From assembly GCA_035540495.1 (NCBI GenBank), contig DATLGL010000014.1:17600-81599 (forward strand): a stretch of DNA of 64,000 bases, given 5' to 3'. The stretch is from DASVEG01 sp035540495 (lineage in GTDB: Bacteria; Actinomycetota; Acidimicrobiia; Acidimicrobiales; CADCTF01). This document shows positions 42,678 to 51,949 of the stretch, one piece after another. Made by a program: the position numbers and the translations under genes. The notes under the pieces are model-generated. The model worked only from the letters and a program-made list of their open reading frames with translations, made no database searches and had not been told where the DNA came from. The stretch's first letter is position 1, and each line of letters starts with the position of its first letter.

Positions 42678-44884
42678 CCCGGCGCCACCAGCGCGTCGAG
42701 CGCGGCGACGATCCGCTGCTCGACGTCGCGTAGGAGGACTTGGTCGTCGACCTTCTCGCCGCCGCCGTCGACGACGTAGAACGCGTCGACCACCTCGTGA
42801 CCGAGCGTCGACACGCGAGCGGAACGGATGCCGAGCCCGGCAGCAGCGATGGCCGACGTGATCGCATGGAGGACGCCGACGCCGTCCGGCGCCCGCACCT
42901 CGATCACCGTCGCCTTCGTCGACGCGTCGTTGTCGACGATGACCTTCGGCGGTGCTGCGAGCGCGAGGTCGCGCCTGGCGTAGGTCCGCGACCTGTGCAG
43001 GAGACGTTCGCCCAGCGGCAGTGACCCCTCGAGTGCAGCGTCGAGATCGACCCGCACCCGGTCCCATTCGGGCGGACGGGACGTCGCCGTGGCGATGTCG
43101 AAGATCTCGACCGCGCGGCCGTTCGGCAGTGTGCCGGCCGTCGCGCCCAGCACGTCGATGCCGTTCAGCGCGAGCACGCCGGCGACGGTGGCGAAGAGGC
43201 CGGCGCGGTCGGGCGCGACGACCACGCATCGATCCTCGCTCGCATGGACGCCGTCGTCGAGGAACGGCGGCACGAGCGCGGCGATGTCGGGCTCCGGCAC
43301 GCCGTGTCCCTGGAGAACCGCAGAGGTTCGCTCCACCAACGTCCCGACGAGCCGCGCCTTCCAGTCGCTCCACGCGGCCGGACCCGTCGCGAGCGAGTCG
43401 GCCTCGGTGAGCGCGGCCAGCAGCTCCAGCGTGTCGCGATCTCCGACCGCGTCTGCGACCGCGGCCGCCGTCTCGGGGTCGTCGACGTCTCGACGGGTGG
43501 CGGTGTCCGCGAGCAGCAGGTGGTGCTGGACGAGCTTCACGAGCACGGCGACGTCGGCCGGAGGAAGACCGATGCGCGGCCCGATCTTCGCGACGAGGTC
43601 GACGCCGACCTCGGTGTGGTCACCCGGGAACCCCTTGCCGATGTCGTGCAGCAGCGCACCGAGCAGCAACAGGTCGGGCCGATGCACCCTCCTCGTCAGC
43701 GCGGCGGCCTGAGCCACGGCTTCGAGCAGGTGACGGTCGACGGTGAACCGGTGGTACGCGTTGCGCTGCGCCTTCGACTGCACCGACTTCCACTCGGGCA
43801 GCAGCCGGACGAGGAGCCCATGGTGGTCGAGGGCCTCGAGGACCGGGATCGCCGCATGCCCCGCACCGAGGAGCGCGACGAACCCCTGCCTCCACCCGTA
43901 CGGCCACGGGCTGACCGACGCCGGCACCTCGGCGACGAAACGCTGCAGCGTCCGCCTCGACAGCGGTGCACGAACGTCCGCCGCCGCGGTCGCCGCGGCG
44001 AGCCACGACGAGATCGGGCCGTGCAGGTGGACCTCGCCGTCTTGCAACGCGATGCCCGGACCGAGCGGACGATCCGGCGGGGCGCCCCTCCGCTTCGGAT
44101 CGAGCCACCCGTCGATGCGCCGCCAGCAGTCGTCCCACACGAATGCCGTGGTGGTCGCGGCCGCGCTCACGCGACCGAGGAGGTGGTCTGCGTCGCGCAG
44201 GCCGAGGTCGTCGGCGATGGCATCCTGCTCCTGGAGCAGGAGCCGGTCGAGCGCCCGCCCGGTCCGGACGTGCAACGCGGCGCGGATCTCCGTCAGGTGT
44301 TGGTACGGCCGATCGAGCGGGCCGATCAGGTCGCCGAGAACCGTGGTGATCTCAGCGAGCGACCGCAGCAACGCGATGTCGCGGAGCCCGCCCTTGCCCT
44401 CCTTGATCTCGGGTTCGAGGAGGTACGCGGTCTCGCCGAAGTGCGCGTGCCGTTCGAGCGCCGCCTCACGCAGTTGCGGGATCCATTTCCTCGCCCGCTT
44501 GCGCCACAGCGACCCGATCTTCGAGTCGAGCTCTGCGGTGAGCTTCGGATCACCCGCGACGTGCCTTGCGTCGAGGAGGCCGAGCGCGACCTTGAGGTCG
44601 CCGTCTGCTGCGGTCACCGCCTCCTTGACCGTACGGACAGAGTGGTCGAGGCGCAGCTTCCTGTCCCAGATCGGATACCAGATGCGGTTCGCGACCTCGC
44701 CGATGTCCCGGCGGGAGCGATGCAGCAGGACGAGGTCGAGGTCGCTGTGCGGTGCCCGGTCGCCTCGTCCGAAGGAGCCGACCGCGACGAGGCTGACGTC
44801 TCGCTCGCTGCCGAGCAGGGACGCCAGCCATGCGTCGAGGTGCGCCTCGTCGAGGTCGGCGGGCTCAGACGGCGTCGCCGTCAC
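42644..44884 (-). CDS. glnD: [Protein-PII] uridylyl/adenylyl-transferase and removing enzyme
   Basis: 746 residues, shorter than E. coli GlnD. Nucleotidyltransferase G-S-F-G-R-G-D with D-L-D near the N-terminus, an HD phosphohydrolase (A-L-L-H-D-I-G-K-G-F-P), and two C-terminal ACT domains that sense glutamine. It modifies and de-modifies the PII tyrosine according to nitrogen status; in actinobacteria such enzymes usually adenylylate. Its start overlaps the PII gene by 20 nt, completing an amtB-glnK-glnD operon. Confidence 0.95.
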   Translation of the reverse strand: MTATPSEPADLDEAHLDAWLASLLGSERDVSLVAVGSFGRGDRAPHSDLDLVLLHRSRRDIGEVANRIWYPIWDRKLRLDHSVRTVKEAVTAADGDLKVALGLLDARHVAGDPKLTAELDSKIGSLWRKRARKWIPQLREAALERHAHFGETAYLLEPEIKEGKGGLRDIALLRSLAEITTVLGDLIGPLDRPYQHLTEIRAALHVRTGRALDRLLLQEQDAIADDLGLRDADHLLGRVSAAATTTAFVWDDCWRRIDGWLDPKRRGAPPDRPLGPGIALQDGEVHLHGPISSWLAAATAAADVRAPLSRRTLQRFVAEVPASVSPWPYGWRQGFVALLGAGHAAIPVLEALDHHGLLVRLLPEWKSVQSKAQRNAYHRFTVDRHLLEAVAQAAALTRRVHRPDLLLLGALLHDIGKGFPGDHTEVGVDLVAKIGPRIGLPPADVAVLVKLVQHHLLLADTATRRDVDDPETAAAVADAVGDRDTLELLAALTEADSLATGPAAWSDWKARLVGTLVERTSAVLQGHGVPEPDIAALVPPFLDDGVHASEDRCVVVAPDRAGLFATVAGVLALNGIDVLGATAGTLPNGRAVEIFDIATATSRPPEWDRVRVDLDAALEGSLPLGERLLHRSRTYARRDLALAAPPKVIVDNDASTKATVIEVRAPDGVGVLHAITSAIAAAGLGIRSARVSTLGHEVVDAFYVVDGGGEKVDDQVLLRDVEQRIVAALDALVAPGQNDEESARST

Positions 44885-45203
44885 GCTCCCCTGTGCGGAT
44901 GCGCACGATGCTGTCGACCGGCGTCACCCACACCTTGCCGTCGCCGATCTTGTCGGTCTTCGCCGCAGCGACGATGACGTCGATGATGCGGGCCACGTCG
45001 GCGTCGTCGGCGACGATCTCGAGTCGCACCTTGGGGACGAAGTCGATCTGGTACTCCGCGCCCCGGTACACCTCGGTGTGACCACGCTGGCGGCCGAAGC
45101 CCTGCACCTCCGACACCGTCATACCGGTGACGCCTTCGCCCTTGAGGGCCTCCTTGACCTCGTCGAGCTTGAACGGCTTCACGATCGCGGTGATGAGCTT
45201 CAT
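44865..45203 (-). CDS. glnK: PII nitrogen-regulatory protein
   Basis: 112 residues. Canonical PII: MKLITAIVKPFKLDEVKEAL, the T-loop G-F-G-R-Q-R-G-H-T-E with Y-R-G-A-E-Y holding the modifiable tyrosine (Tyr51), and the C-terminal V-W-V-T-P-V-D-S-I-V-R-I-R-T-G-E. Its ATG shares the A of the amtB TGA stop. It relays nitrogen/ATP/2-oxoglutarate status and controls the ammonium transporter. Confidence 0.96.
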   Translation of the reverse strand: MKLITAIVKPFKLDEVKEALKGEGVTGMTVSEVQGFGRQRGHTEVYRGAEYQIDFVPKVRLEIVADDADVARIIDVIVAAAKTDKIGDGKVWVTPVDSIVRIRTGERDGDAV

Positions 45204-46423
45204 CAGATCCTCCCTGCCATGGCGTAGGCGGTTTCGGCGTGCTGGCTCGTGTCGAGACCGGCGTTCTCGGCGTCGGGATCGACCCGCAGCCCGATCGTCG
45301 CGTCGATCACCTTGGCGAGGACGAACGACACCACGAACGAGAAGGCGAGCGTCACCAGCGTGGCGACGATCTGGTCGATGAGCAGCGCCGTGCCGCCACC
45401 GAAGAAGAGGCCGTCGCGCCCGCCTTCGTTGGCGCCGGTCGAGGCGAAGAAGCCGAGGATGACCGACCCGATGATCCCGCCCACGAGATGGACGCCGATG
45501 ACGTCGAGGCTGTCGTCGTAGCGGAACTTGTACTTGAGCTGGATGGCGAGGAAGCAGAGCCCGCCCGCAATGGCGCCGATGACGATGGGCGACAGGCCCG
45601 ACACGAAACCGGCGCACGGCGTGATGGCGACGAGTCCGGCGACGACACCTGACGCCGCGCCGAGCGTCGTGGCGTGTCCGTCCTTGATCCGCTCGACGAC
45701 GAGCCAGCCGAGCATGCCGGCGCTGCCGGCGAGGAAGGTGTTCATCAGCGCGACCGCGGCGATCTCGTTCGCCGCCAGCGCTGAGCCGGCGTTGAAGCCG
45801 AACCAACCGAACATGAGGATGCCCGTGCCGAGCAGCGTGAACGGCAGGTTGTGCGGCGGCATGGGCTCGTTCGGCCACCCGTTGCGACGACCGAGGACGA
45901 GGATGAGCGCGAGCGCCGCCGCCCCTGCGTTGATGTGCACGACCGTGCCGCCCGCGAAGTCGAGCGCCTCCATCTCGAAGATCCATCCACCTGCGGCCCA
46001 CACCCAGTGCGCGACCGGCGAGTACACGACGATCGACCAGATCCCGATGAAGACGGCCCACGCGGAGAACTTCATCCGATCGGCGACGGCACCCGAGATC
46101 AGCGCCGGCGTGATCACCGCGAACGTCATCTGGAAGGCGACGAAGATGATCGTCGGGATGCCCTCCCCACCGCCGGTGTCCTTGAGGCCGACGTGGTCGA
46201 GGTTGCCGATCAGCCCACCGGCGGTGTCACCGCCGAAGGCGAGCGAGTACCCCACCACGGCCCAGATCACGGCGATCAGGCCGATGGCGAAGAAGTTGTA
46301 CATCAGCATGCCGAGCACGTTCTTCGAACGAACCATGCCGCCGTAGAAGAAGGCGAGGCCCGGCGTCATGAAGAGCACGAGTGCGGTGGATATCAGCACC
46401 CATGCGGTGTCTCCCGTGTCCAT
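45203..46423 (-). CDS. amtB: Ammonium transporter
   Basis: 406 residues with 11 predicted spans. Hallmarks: F-F-Y-G-G-M-V-R-S-K near the N-terminus, the conserved histidines in P-V-A-H-W-V-W and V-I-G-V-H-L-V-G-G, and A-G-G-T-V-V-H-I-N. No signal peptide is obvious, common in actinobacteria. First gene of the amtB-glnK-glnD operon; regulated by PII binding. Confidence 0.96.
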   Translation of the reverse strand: MDTGDTAWVLISTALVLFMTPGLAFFYGGMVRSKNVLGMLMYNFFAIGLIAVIWAVVGYSLAFGGDTAGGLIGNLDHVGLKDTGGGEGIPTIIFVAFQMTFAVITPALISGAVADRMKFSAWAVFIGIWSIVVYSPVAHWVWAAGGWIFEMEALDFAGGTVVHINAGAAALALILVLGRRNGWPNEPMPPHNLPFTLLGTGILMFGWFGFNAGSALAANEIAAVALMNTFLAGSAGMLGWLVVERIKDGHATTLGAASGVVAGLVAITPCAGFVSGLSPIVIGAIAGGLCFLAIQLKYKFRYDDSLDVIGVHLVGGIIGSVILGFFASTGANEGGRDGLFFGGGTALLIDQIVATLVTLAFSFVVSFVLAKVIDATIGLRVDPDAENAGLDTSQHAETAYAMAGRI

Positions 46424-46481
46424 GGGTGCGGATCGTGCAGGAGCAGCATTTCCCGTCCGTCACCCCGATGTTTCGAGCTTG

Positions 46482-47843
46482 TTAAAGGCTTTCCGCCAGC
46501 TTTCGTGACGCGATGAGCACCGGGTCCCACACGGGGCTGAACGGCGGCGCGTAGCTGAGGTCGAGCGCCGTCATCTCCTCGACCGTGAAGTCGGCGGTGA
46601 TCGCGGTGGCCACGACATCGATGCGCTTGGCGGCACCTTCCTGTCCGAGGATCTGCGCGCCGAGCACGCGTCCGCTGCGCTTCTCGGCGAGCATCTTCAC
46701 CTTGATCGGCGCGGCGCCGGGGAAGTAGCCGGCCCGGGTCGTGCTCTCGATGGTCACGCTCTTGAACTCGAAGCCGGCCGCCCGCGCTTCCTTCTCGTTG
46801 ACGCCGGTGCGGGCGCACTCGAGCTTGCACAGCTTCGTCACCGCGGTGCCGATGACGCCTGGGAACGTCGCGTAGCCGCCGCCGATGTTGGTGCCGGCGG
46901 TGCGTCCCATCTTGTTGGCGACCGTGCCGAGCGCGACGTACACCTGCTCGCCGGTGAGGCGATGGAAGGCGAGGCAGCAGTCGCCGGCGCTGTAGACGTC
47001 CGGCGCGCTCGTCAACTGGCGACGATCCACGATGATCCCGTCGCGCTCCCCCACCTCGATGCCAGCGTCGACGGCGAGCTTCGAGTTCGGGCCGACGCCA
47101 AGGCCGAGGACGACGAGGTCGGCATCCAGGGTGCCGTTGTTCGTGTGGACCTTCCCCTTCTCGAACCCGGTGGCGGACGTGCCCGTGTGCAGGTCGACGC
47201 CCTCCGCTCGCATGGCATCGGCGATGAGTGCGCCCATGTCGGGGTCGAACATCCCGAGGGGCTGCGCGGTGCGGGTGATGACGGTGGTGTGCGCGCCGCG
47301 CTTGACGAACGCTTCGGCCATCTCCAAGCCGATGTACCCGCCGCCGACGACGACGACCTTGCACCCGTCGCCCAGGTGCTCCGCGTGGTGGAGCAGGTCG
47401 GCCGCGTCCTCCAGCGTTTGCACGCCGTGGATGGCACCGCTGTCGATCCCCTCGAGCTTCGGCCGTGTCGGCGTCGCTCCGGTCGCGATGTGGAGGACGT
47501 CGTAGCCGAGGCTGTACGTCCGCCCCCCGTGCTCGTGGTCGCGCACCTCGACCTTCTTCGCGTCGACGTCGATGCTCACGGCCTCGTGCAACGTGCGGGC
47601 GTCGATGTTGTGCTGCGTGCGAAACGTCTGCGGATCACGGGCAACGAGGTCTTCGAGCGTCGCCACGTCGCCGCCGACGAGGTACGGGATCCCGCAGGCG
47701 CTGTAGCTCGTCCACCGACCCTTCTCCAGGGCCACGATCTCGAGGTCGGGATCGAGCCGCCTCGCCTGCGACGCCGCGCTCATCCCGGCGGCGTCGCCGC
47801 CGATGACCACCAACCGCCGCCGCCCACGAGAGCCCTCAGCCAT
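46482..47843 (-). CDS. CoA-disulfide reductase / NADH oxidase-like flavoprotein
   Basis: 453 residues. FAD site V-V-I-G-G-D-A-A-G-M, the redox cysteine in S-Y-S-A-C-G-I-P-Y (the single-Cys class of CoA-disulfide reductase, NADH oxidase and related enzymes), NAD site V-V-V-V-G-G-G-Y-I-G-L-E, and second FAD motif V-Y-S-A-G-D-C-C. The C-terminal dimerisation domain ends in S-P-V-W-D-P-V-L. Physiological substrate unknown. It lies 58 nt upstream of amtB on the same strand but without obvious functional link. Confidence 0.88.
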   Translation of the reverse strand: MAEGSRGRRRLVVIGGDAAGMSAASQARRLDPDLEIVALEKGRWTSYSACGIPYLVGGDVATLEDLVARDPQTFRTQHNIDARTLHEAVSIDVDAKKVEVRDHEHGGRTYSLGYDVLHIATGATPTRPKLEGIDSGAIHGVQTLEDAADLLHHAEHLGDGCKVVVVGGGYIGLEMAEAFVKRGAHTTVITRTAQPLGMFDPDMGALIADAMRAEGVDLHTGTSATGFEKGKVHTNNGTLDADLVVLGLGVGPNSKLAVDAGIEVGERDGIIVDRRQLTSAPDVYSAGDCCLAFHRLTGEQVYVALGTVANKMGRTAGTNIGGGYATFPGVIGTAVTKLCKLECARTGVNEKEARAAGFEFKSVTIESTTRAGYFPGAAPIKVKMLAEKRSGRVLGAQILGQEGAAKRIDVVATAITADFTVEEMTALDLSYAPPFSPVWDPVLIASRKLAESL

Positions 47844-47864
47844 AGGGCGTCACTCTTGCGCGTG

Positions 47865-48812
47865 TCAAGCGTCATGGTGACGCCTCCCGCTGCAAAGAAG
47901 CGCTGCGACCTGGTCGACGACGTGTCGCTTCCGCTTCGTGACCTGATCCCACGTGAACTGCAGAACAGCGACCCGCTGCAGCTGCATCTCGTTGCTTCGC
48001 TCAGCATCCGCGGTCAGCGCCTCTCGCGAGGAGTGCCACTTGAAGCCCAGCAGCTCGATCACCCCGTCGACGCCGTCGTACGCATAGTCGGCGTAGGCGA
48101 ACCGGCCGTCGGATCGCCGCACGATGCGCTGGCGGGTCGGAAGTGGAAGCCCCGCCCGTCGGAGGAGTTGGAAGAACCTCGTCTCGAGCTCGCTGTGATT
48201 GACCTGTCCGTCGTCGAGGAGCAGACGGGTGAGACGGCGGGCCCGCACGATGCCGCGGTTCCCAGAGCCGCTGCGCGCCGCGACCATCCCGCGAACCGCG
48301 TCGTGCGACGTCTCGCCCCGCCGCTGCGCGCACTCGAACACCTTCTCGAGCACCTCGAACGACGTTCCGCGATCGGCCGCCATGTCGACCACGATCCGGG
48401 TGCCGATCGCCGTCGGGATCCCGTCCACCCACGACCAGTCGTCGTCGGCAGCGGTTGTCACGTGGTGGAGCACGACTCCGCGACGCTTCGTCTGCCCTCG
48501 GCGGGACGTCGTGAACTCGAGCGACGCGCTCGAGACGCCGTCGTACTTGCGGAGCATCGCGGCGAGGCCGTGGCTGGCGAACGCTTCACCGCCCAGTTGG
48601 AGCCATGCGAGCATCGCCCGCTGTTGCAGGGTCGAAGGCCACCCGGCGAGCTGGTACACGCCGGGCGACACCTTGACCCATCGGTTGTGCCTGACCCGGT
48701 ACCGGATCTGTTGATCGCGGAAACCGAGCGCCAGAGCCTGACGTTGCGTGAAGACGCCATGTCGAGCTCGTGCGAACTCGAAGAGCCGGCCGTCGAGCCA
48801 GTCGTCGCCCAT
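47865..48812 (-). CDS. AbiEi-like / DUF559-like protein
   Basis: 315 residues from ATG 48812. An N-terminal winged-helix AbiEi-type domain (G-V-F-T-Q-R-Q-A-L-A-L-G-F-R-D-Q-Q-I-R-Y-R-V) with W-x-K-V-S-P-G-V-Y, and a C-terminal region resembling DUF559 endonuclease folds (S-E-L-E-T-R-F...D-Y-A-Y...I-E-L-L-G-F-K-W). AbiEi proteins are antitoxins of type IV systems, but no AbiEii partner lies next to it. Common in actinobacteria; role unclear. Confidence 0.7.
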   Translation of the reverse strand: MGDDWLDGRLFEFARARHGVFTQRQALALGFRDQQIRYRVRHNRWVKVSPGVYQLAGWPSTLQQRAMLAWLQLGGEAFASHGLAAMLRKYDGVSSASLEFTTSRRGQTKRRGVVLHHVTTAADDDWSWVDGIPTAIGTRIVVDMAADRGTSFEVLEKVFECAQRRGETSHDAVRGMVAARSGSGNRGIVRARRLTRLLLDDGQVNHSELETRFFQLLRRAGLPLPTRQRIVRRSDGRFAYADYAYDGVDGVIELLGFKWHSSREALTADAERSNEMQLQRVAVLQFTWDQVTKRKRHVVDQVAALLCSGRRHHDA

Positions 48813-48919
48813 CAATCCTCCATCGGTGGAGTGACGTCGGGCGGCGGACAGCCGCAAGCAGGTTCCCGTCAGATTCGCGTACGACTGCTCTTTTCAGCAA
48901 GAGGCGTCTTCATGACGCC

Positions 48920-49240
48920 TCAGCCGCGCAAGAGTTCGCTGAGCGAGCCGAAGAACTTCGACCGCGGGAGGACGTCGACATCCGCGGGCAGTGTCGGCGA
49001 CAGGCGCGGGATGTCGACGTGGCTGGCGTAGGCGAGGACGCGGGCGGAACCCGCGGCGATGTCCGCGAGGACGTCGACGGCGCCCTTCTTCGACAGGTCG
49101 ACGATGACGGCGTCGACGCCGGCCAGCCCGACGAGCGCCTCGGGCGTGCCGGCATAGGTCAGCTCGTGCGACGCGGCCGACGCTGCGGCCGAGATCTTCG
49201 ACCGGTCCATGAGATCTGGGGTGTAGGCGACGATCCTCAC
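48920..49240 (-). CDS. Hypothetical receiver-like protein
   Basis: 106 residues from GTG 49240, whose GTGA overlaps the upstream stop. The order of strands R-I-V-A-Y-T-P, V-D-A-V-I-V-D-L-S, R-V-L-A-Y-A-S-H-V-D and S-K-F-F suggests a receiver-like alpha/beta fold with an Asp at the phospho-acceptor place. No DD pair at the N-terminus, so it may not be phosphorylated. Translationally coupled to the 131-residue hypothetical gene. Confidence 0.6.
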   Translation of the reverse strand: MRIVAYTPDLMDRSKISAAASAASHELTYAGTPEALVGLAGVDAVIVDLSKKGAVDVLADIAAGSARVLAYASHVDIPRLSPTLPADVDVLPRSKFFGSLSELLRG

Positions 49241-49632
49241 GAGTGGCGAGTCTTGTGCACGAACGCCTTCGCGGCGCCCCATCCGATGCCGGGACCGGTG
49301 AGCGACTCGTCGATGTCCGCCCATGACGAGGGCGTCAGCCCGTAGACGTCGGCGGGAAATCGGGAGCGGGCGAACTCGTCACGATCGCTCGCGGCCAGCG
49401 GCGGCACGCCTGCGGCCGCGAGCGCCGCCGTCAGCCGGGGAACGACGAGGTCACGCAGCAGCGCCAGCGGCGTCGTGGTCTGTTCGTCGATGTCGGCCGC
49501 GAGCAGAGACCGCACCCGAGGCATGACGTCGGCGACGATCGGGGCAGGATCGACGCCTGGTGCGACACGACCGATCCACCTCGGCAACGCCACCTCGATC
49601 GCATCGGCGAGTGCGGTGGCATGCTCCAGCAC
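49237..49632 (-). CDS. Hypothetical protein
   Basis: 131 residues. Helical, with P-R-W-I-G-R-V near the start and F-P-A-D-V-Y-G-L-T-P near the end. No family recognised. Divergent, with 4 nt between starts, from the small gene at 49637; coupled to the receiver-like gene downstream. Confidence 0.6.
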   Translation of the reverse strand: MLEHATALADAIEVALPRWIGRVAPGVDPAPIVADVMPRVRSLLAADIDEQTTTPLALLRDLVVPRLTAALAAAGVPPLAASDRDEFARSRFPADVYGLTPSSWADIDESLTGPGIGWGAAKAFVHKTRHS

Positions 49633-49636
49633 GACG

Positions 49637-49918
49637 ATGAGGATACGGGCGCTGTCGGTCTTCGAGGGGATCGTCTACCACTGCGTGTGCGTCGACGATT
49701 CGCGTCCGTGCCGGCCGACGCTCGAGGTCGACGCCCGCACGCAGGAAGGCGACCTCGACATGGGTCCGCTCATGGTGACGGTCGCCGACTACGCCCGAAT
49801 GGTCGGCAGCCGCGAGCAGGCGAAGCAGTGCCTCAGCGTGCTCAAGGAGCAGGGCCGGCTGAAGGAGCACATGGGTGTGCTCCATGTCACCTTCCCCACG
49901 TGGACCACGCCGTCGTAG
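49637..49918 (+). CDS. Small hypothetical protein with Cys cluster
   Basis: 93 residues from ATG 49637. Contains Y-H-C-V-C-V-D-D-S-R-P-C in the first 27 residues and a helical half with Q-A-K-Q-C. No family recognised. Confidence 0.55.
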   Translation: MRIRALSVFEGIVYHCVCVDDSRPCRPTLEVDARTQEGDLDMGPLMVTVADYARMVGSREQAKQCLSVLKEQGRLKEHMGVLHVTFPTWTTPS

Positions 49919-49928
49919 CCTGCAGGGG

Positions 49929-50162
49929 ATGGGGGCTCGTAGGGCTGCGCAGCAGGCGTTCCAGGTTCACGCGGCGGTGTGGTTCGCCGTCAACGCCTTC
50001 CTCTTCATGATCTGGCTGCTGAGCGGCGCAGGGCACCCGTGGTTCCTGTATCCCGCCGGCGGGTGGGGCATCGGCCTCGCGGCCCACGCGGTGGTCGCCT
50101 TCAACGGCGGCCCGGACGACGACGAGCTCGAGCCCGGAGCCACCTACCGCGAGCTCCGTTAG
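49929..50162 (+). CDS. 2TM-domain protein
   Basis: 77 residues from ATG 49929. Two spans (A-V-W-F-A-V-N-A-F-L-F-M-I-W-L-L; G-W-G-I-G-L-A-A-H-A-V-V-A-F) around P-W-F-L-Y-P, the pattern of the small 2TM family. Function unknown. Its stop overlaps the NIL gene stop on the other strand. Confidence 0.75.
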   Translation: MGARRAAQQAFQVHAAVWFAVNAFLFMIWLLSGAGHPWFLYPAGGWGIGLAAHAVVAFNGGPDDDELEPGATYRELR

Positions 50163-50404
50163 CTCTCGAGCAGGTCGCCCAGCCGGTCGACCTCGACCCC
50201 GAGGTCCTGCAGCCACTGGATGGCCTTCTCGATGTGGTCGTCCTCGCCGCCGAGTTCGCACACGACCCAGCCGACGTGCTCCTCGATCTTGGCTTGGCGG
50301 ATGTTCGGCATGACGTCGAACTCACGCACGAGGCGGGCGATCACCGGCTGCTTGATCAGGTGCTCCGGGAACGTGAGCTTGATGCGGGCCTGGTTGACGT
50401 TCAT
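50159..50404 (-). CDS. NIL-domain protein
   Basis: 81 residues from ATG 50404, overlapping the larE stop (ATGA). I-K-L-T-F-P-E-H-L-I-K-Q-P-V-I and the W-V-V-C-E-L-G-G strand match the NIL (ferredoxin/ABC-associated ligand-binding) domain. Stand-alone NIL proteins may bind sulfur compounds or metals. Operon with LarE suggests a related job. Confidence 0.8.
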   Translation of the reverse strand: MNVNQARIKLTFPEHLIKQPVIARLVREFDVMPNIRQAKIEEHVGWVVCELGGEDDHIEKAIQWLQDLGVEVDRLGDLLES

Positions 50405-51192
50405 GCGAGGGTCCCATTCAGGTTGCCCGACCGGAAGCCTTCCAGGTCGAGGGTGACGTATCGATACCCGGCCGCCTTCACCGCGGCCACGACTTCCTGC
50501 CGGCGCTCCACCGCCGTCGCGAGCTCGTCGCCGTCGAGCTCCACTCGGGCCGTGTCGCCGTAGTGGCGGACGCGCAGCTGGCGGAAGCCCAACCGGCGCA
50601 GGCCTGACTCGGCCCGGGCGACACCGCTCAGCAGCTCGACCGACACGGGCGTGCCGTACGGGATGCGGCTGGCGAGGCATGCGGCGGCCGGCTTGTCCCA
50701 CGTTCGCAGTCCCAGCCCTCTCGACCACGCCCGTACGTCCGCCTTGGTGAAGCCGGCGTCGACGAGGGGGAACCGCGCACCCCGCTGGGCCGCCGCGAGC
50801 TGACCCGGCCGGTGGTCGCCGAGGTCGTCGACGTTGACGCCGAGGACGACGACGGCCTCCTCACGCGAGGCGACGGGCGAGGCGACGTCCATCAGCGCGG
50901 TCTTGCAGTGGAAGCAGCGGTCGCCGTCGTTGGCGACGTACATCGCATCTTCGAGCTCGTTGGTGACGACGGGTTCCCATCGAAGCCCCCACTCCCGGGC
51001 CAGCGCCTCGCAGTCGTCGCGCTCCTCGGGCGCGAGCGACGGCGAGACCGCCGTGAGCGCGAGGCACCCGTCCGCGCCCAACGTGTCGTGCGCGACCCAC
51101 GCGAGAAAGGCGCTGTCGGCGCCGCCCGAGAACGCGACCACCACCCGATCGAGCGACCGGAGGACGTCGCGCAGCCGGTCGAGATCAGCCAT
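50401..51192 (-). CDS. larE: ATP-dependent sacrificial sulfur transferase LarE
   Basis: 263 residues from ATG 51192. PP-loop S-G-G-A-D-S-A-F, the R-C-F-H-C-K pair and A-A-C-L-A-S-R-I-P-Y-G are LarE hallmarks. LarE supplies sulfur for the nickel-pincer cofactor of lactate racemase-type enzymes. The CxxC pair plus the Cys of ACLASR matches the three-cysteine LarE type proposed to hold an iron-sulfur cluster. LarB and LarC are not in the window. Start overlaps alaX by 8 nt. Confidence 0.85.
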   Translation of the reverse strand: MADLDRLRDVLRSLDRVVVAFSGGADSAFLAWVAHDTLGADGCLALTAVSPSLAPEERDDCEALAREWGLRWEPVVTNELEDAMYVANDGDRCFHCKTALMDVASPVASREEAVVVLGVNVDDLGDHRPGQLAAAQRGARFPLVDAGFTKADVRAWSRGLGLRTWDKPAAACLASRIPYGTPVSVELLSGVARAESGLRRLGFRQLRVRHYGDTARVELDGDELATAVERRQEVVAAVKAAGYRYVTLDLEGFRSGNLNGTLA

Positions 51193-51913
51193 CGGCATCG
51201 ACGATCTCGATCCGGATGCGCTTGTTCGCCTTGCCCTTCGATTCGGTCTTCACGACCCGGATGCGGCCGACCTCGTCGGTGGTGCGGACGTGGGTGCCGC
51301 CGTCGGCCTGCTTGTCGAGGCCGACGATGTCGACGACGCGGATCTCCTGCACCGACTCGGGGATCAGGTTGACCTTCGTGCGGATGAGGTCGGGATCGGC
51401 GAGGGCCGCAGGACGGTCGAGGAACTCGACGTTGATCGGCCGGGCCGCGGCGAGCTCCTCGTTCACCCGCTTCTCGATCGTCTCGCCGAACGCCGGGGGC
51501 AGCGGGTCGAACTCGAAGTCCATGCGTGCCGACAGCGGCTCCATGTTGCCGCCGGTGACGGCCTTGCCGTACTCGTTCCAGATCACGCCGCACAGCACGT
51601 GCAGCGCGGTGTGGGTGCGCATGAGCTGGTGGCGACGGTCCCAGTCGATCTCGCCGTGCACCGTGTCGCCGGCCGCCGGAAGCGCCGCGCCGTCGCTCAC
51701 CTCGACCGTGTGCCACACGTCGGCGCCCTCGCGCTTCACCGACGTGACCCGGAGGCCGCCGAGCGTCCCGGTGTCGTGAGGCTGCCCACCGCCGGTGTAG
51801 TAGAAGGCCGTTCGGTCGAGTGCGACGCGCGAGCCCTCGACGTCGACGGCGACGACCGTCGCGTCGAACTCCCGCAGGTACGCGTCGCTCAGGTAGAGCA
51901 GCTCGGTGGCCAC
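51185..51913 (-). CDS. AlaX-type alanyl-tRNA editing protein
   Basis: 242 residues. Matches the editing domain of AlaRS: Y-Y-T-G-G-G-Q-P-H-D-T-G, H-x-x-x-H in H-T-A-L-H-V-L, and the T-C/G-x-x-H region in D-G-G-T-H-V-R, giving zinc ligands. Stand-alone AlaX enzymes remove Ser or Gly from mischarged tRNA(Ala). Coupled to larE downstream; the reason for the pairing is not clear. Confidence 0.85.
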   Translation of the reverse strand: MATELLYLSDAYLREFDATVVAVDVEGSRVALDRTAFYYTGGGQPHDTGTLGGLRVTSVKREGADVWHTVEVSDGAALPAAGDTVHGEIDWDRRHQLMRTHTALHVLCGVIWNEYGKAVTGGNMEPLSARMDFEFDPLPPAFGETIEKRVNEELAAARPINVEFLDRPAALADPDLIRTKVNLIPESVQEIRVVDIVGLDKQADGGTHVRTTDEVGRIRVVKTESKGKANKRIRIEIVDADG

Positions 51914-51949
51914 GACGGCTCATTCTTGCCGCGACGAGACGGCGCACGG

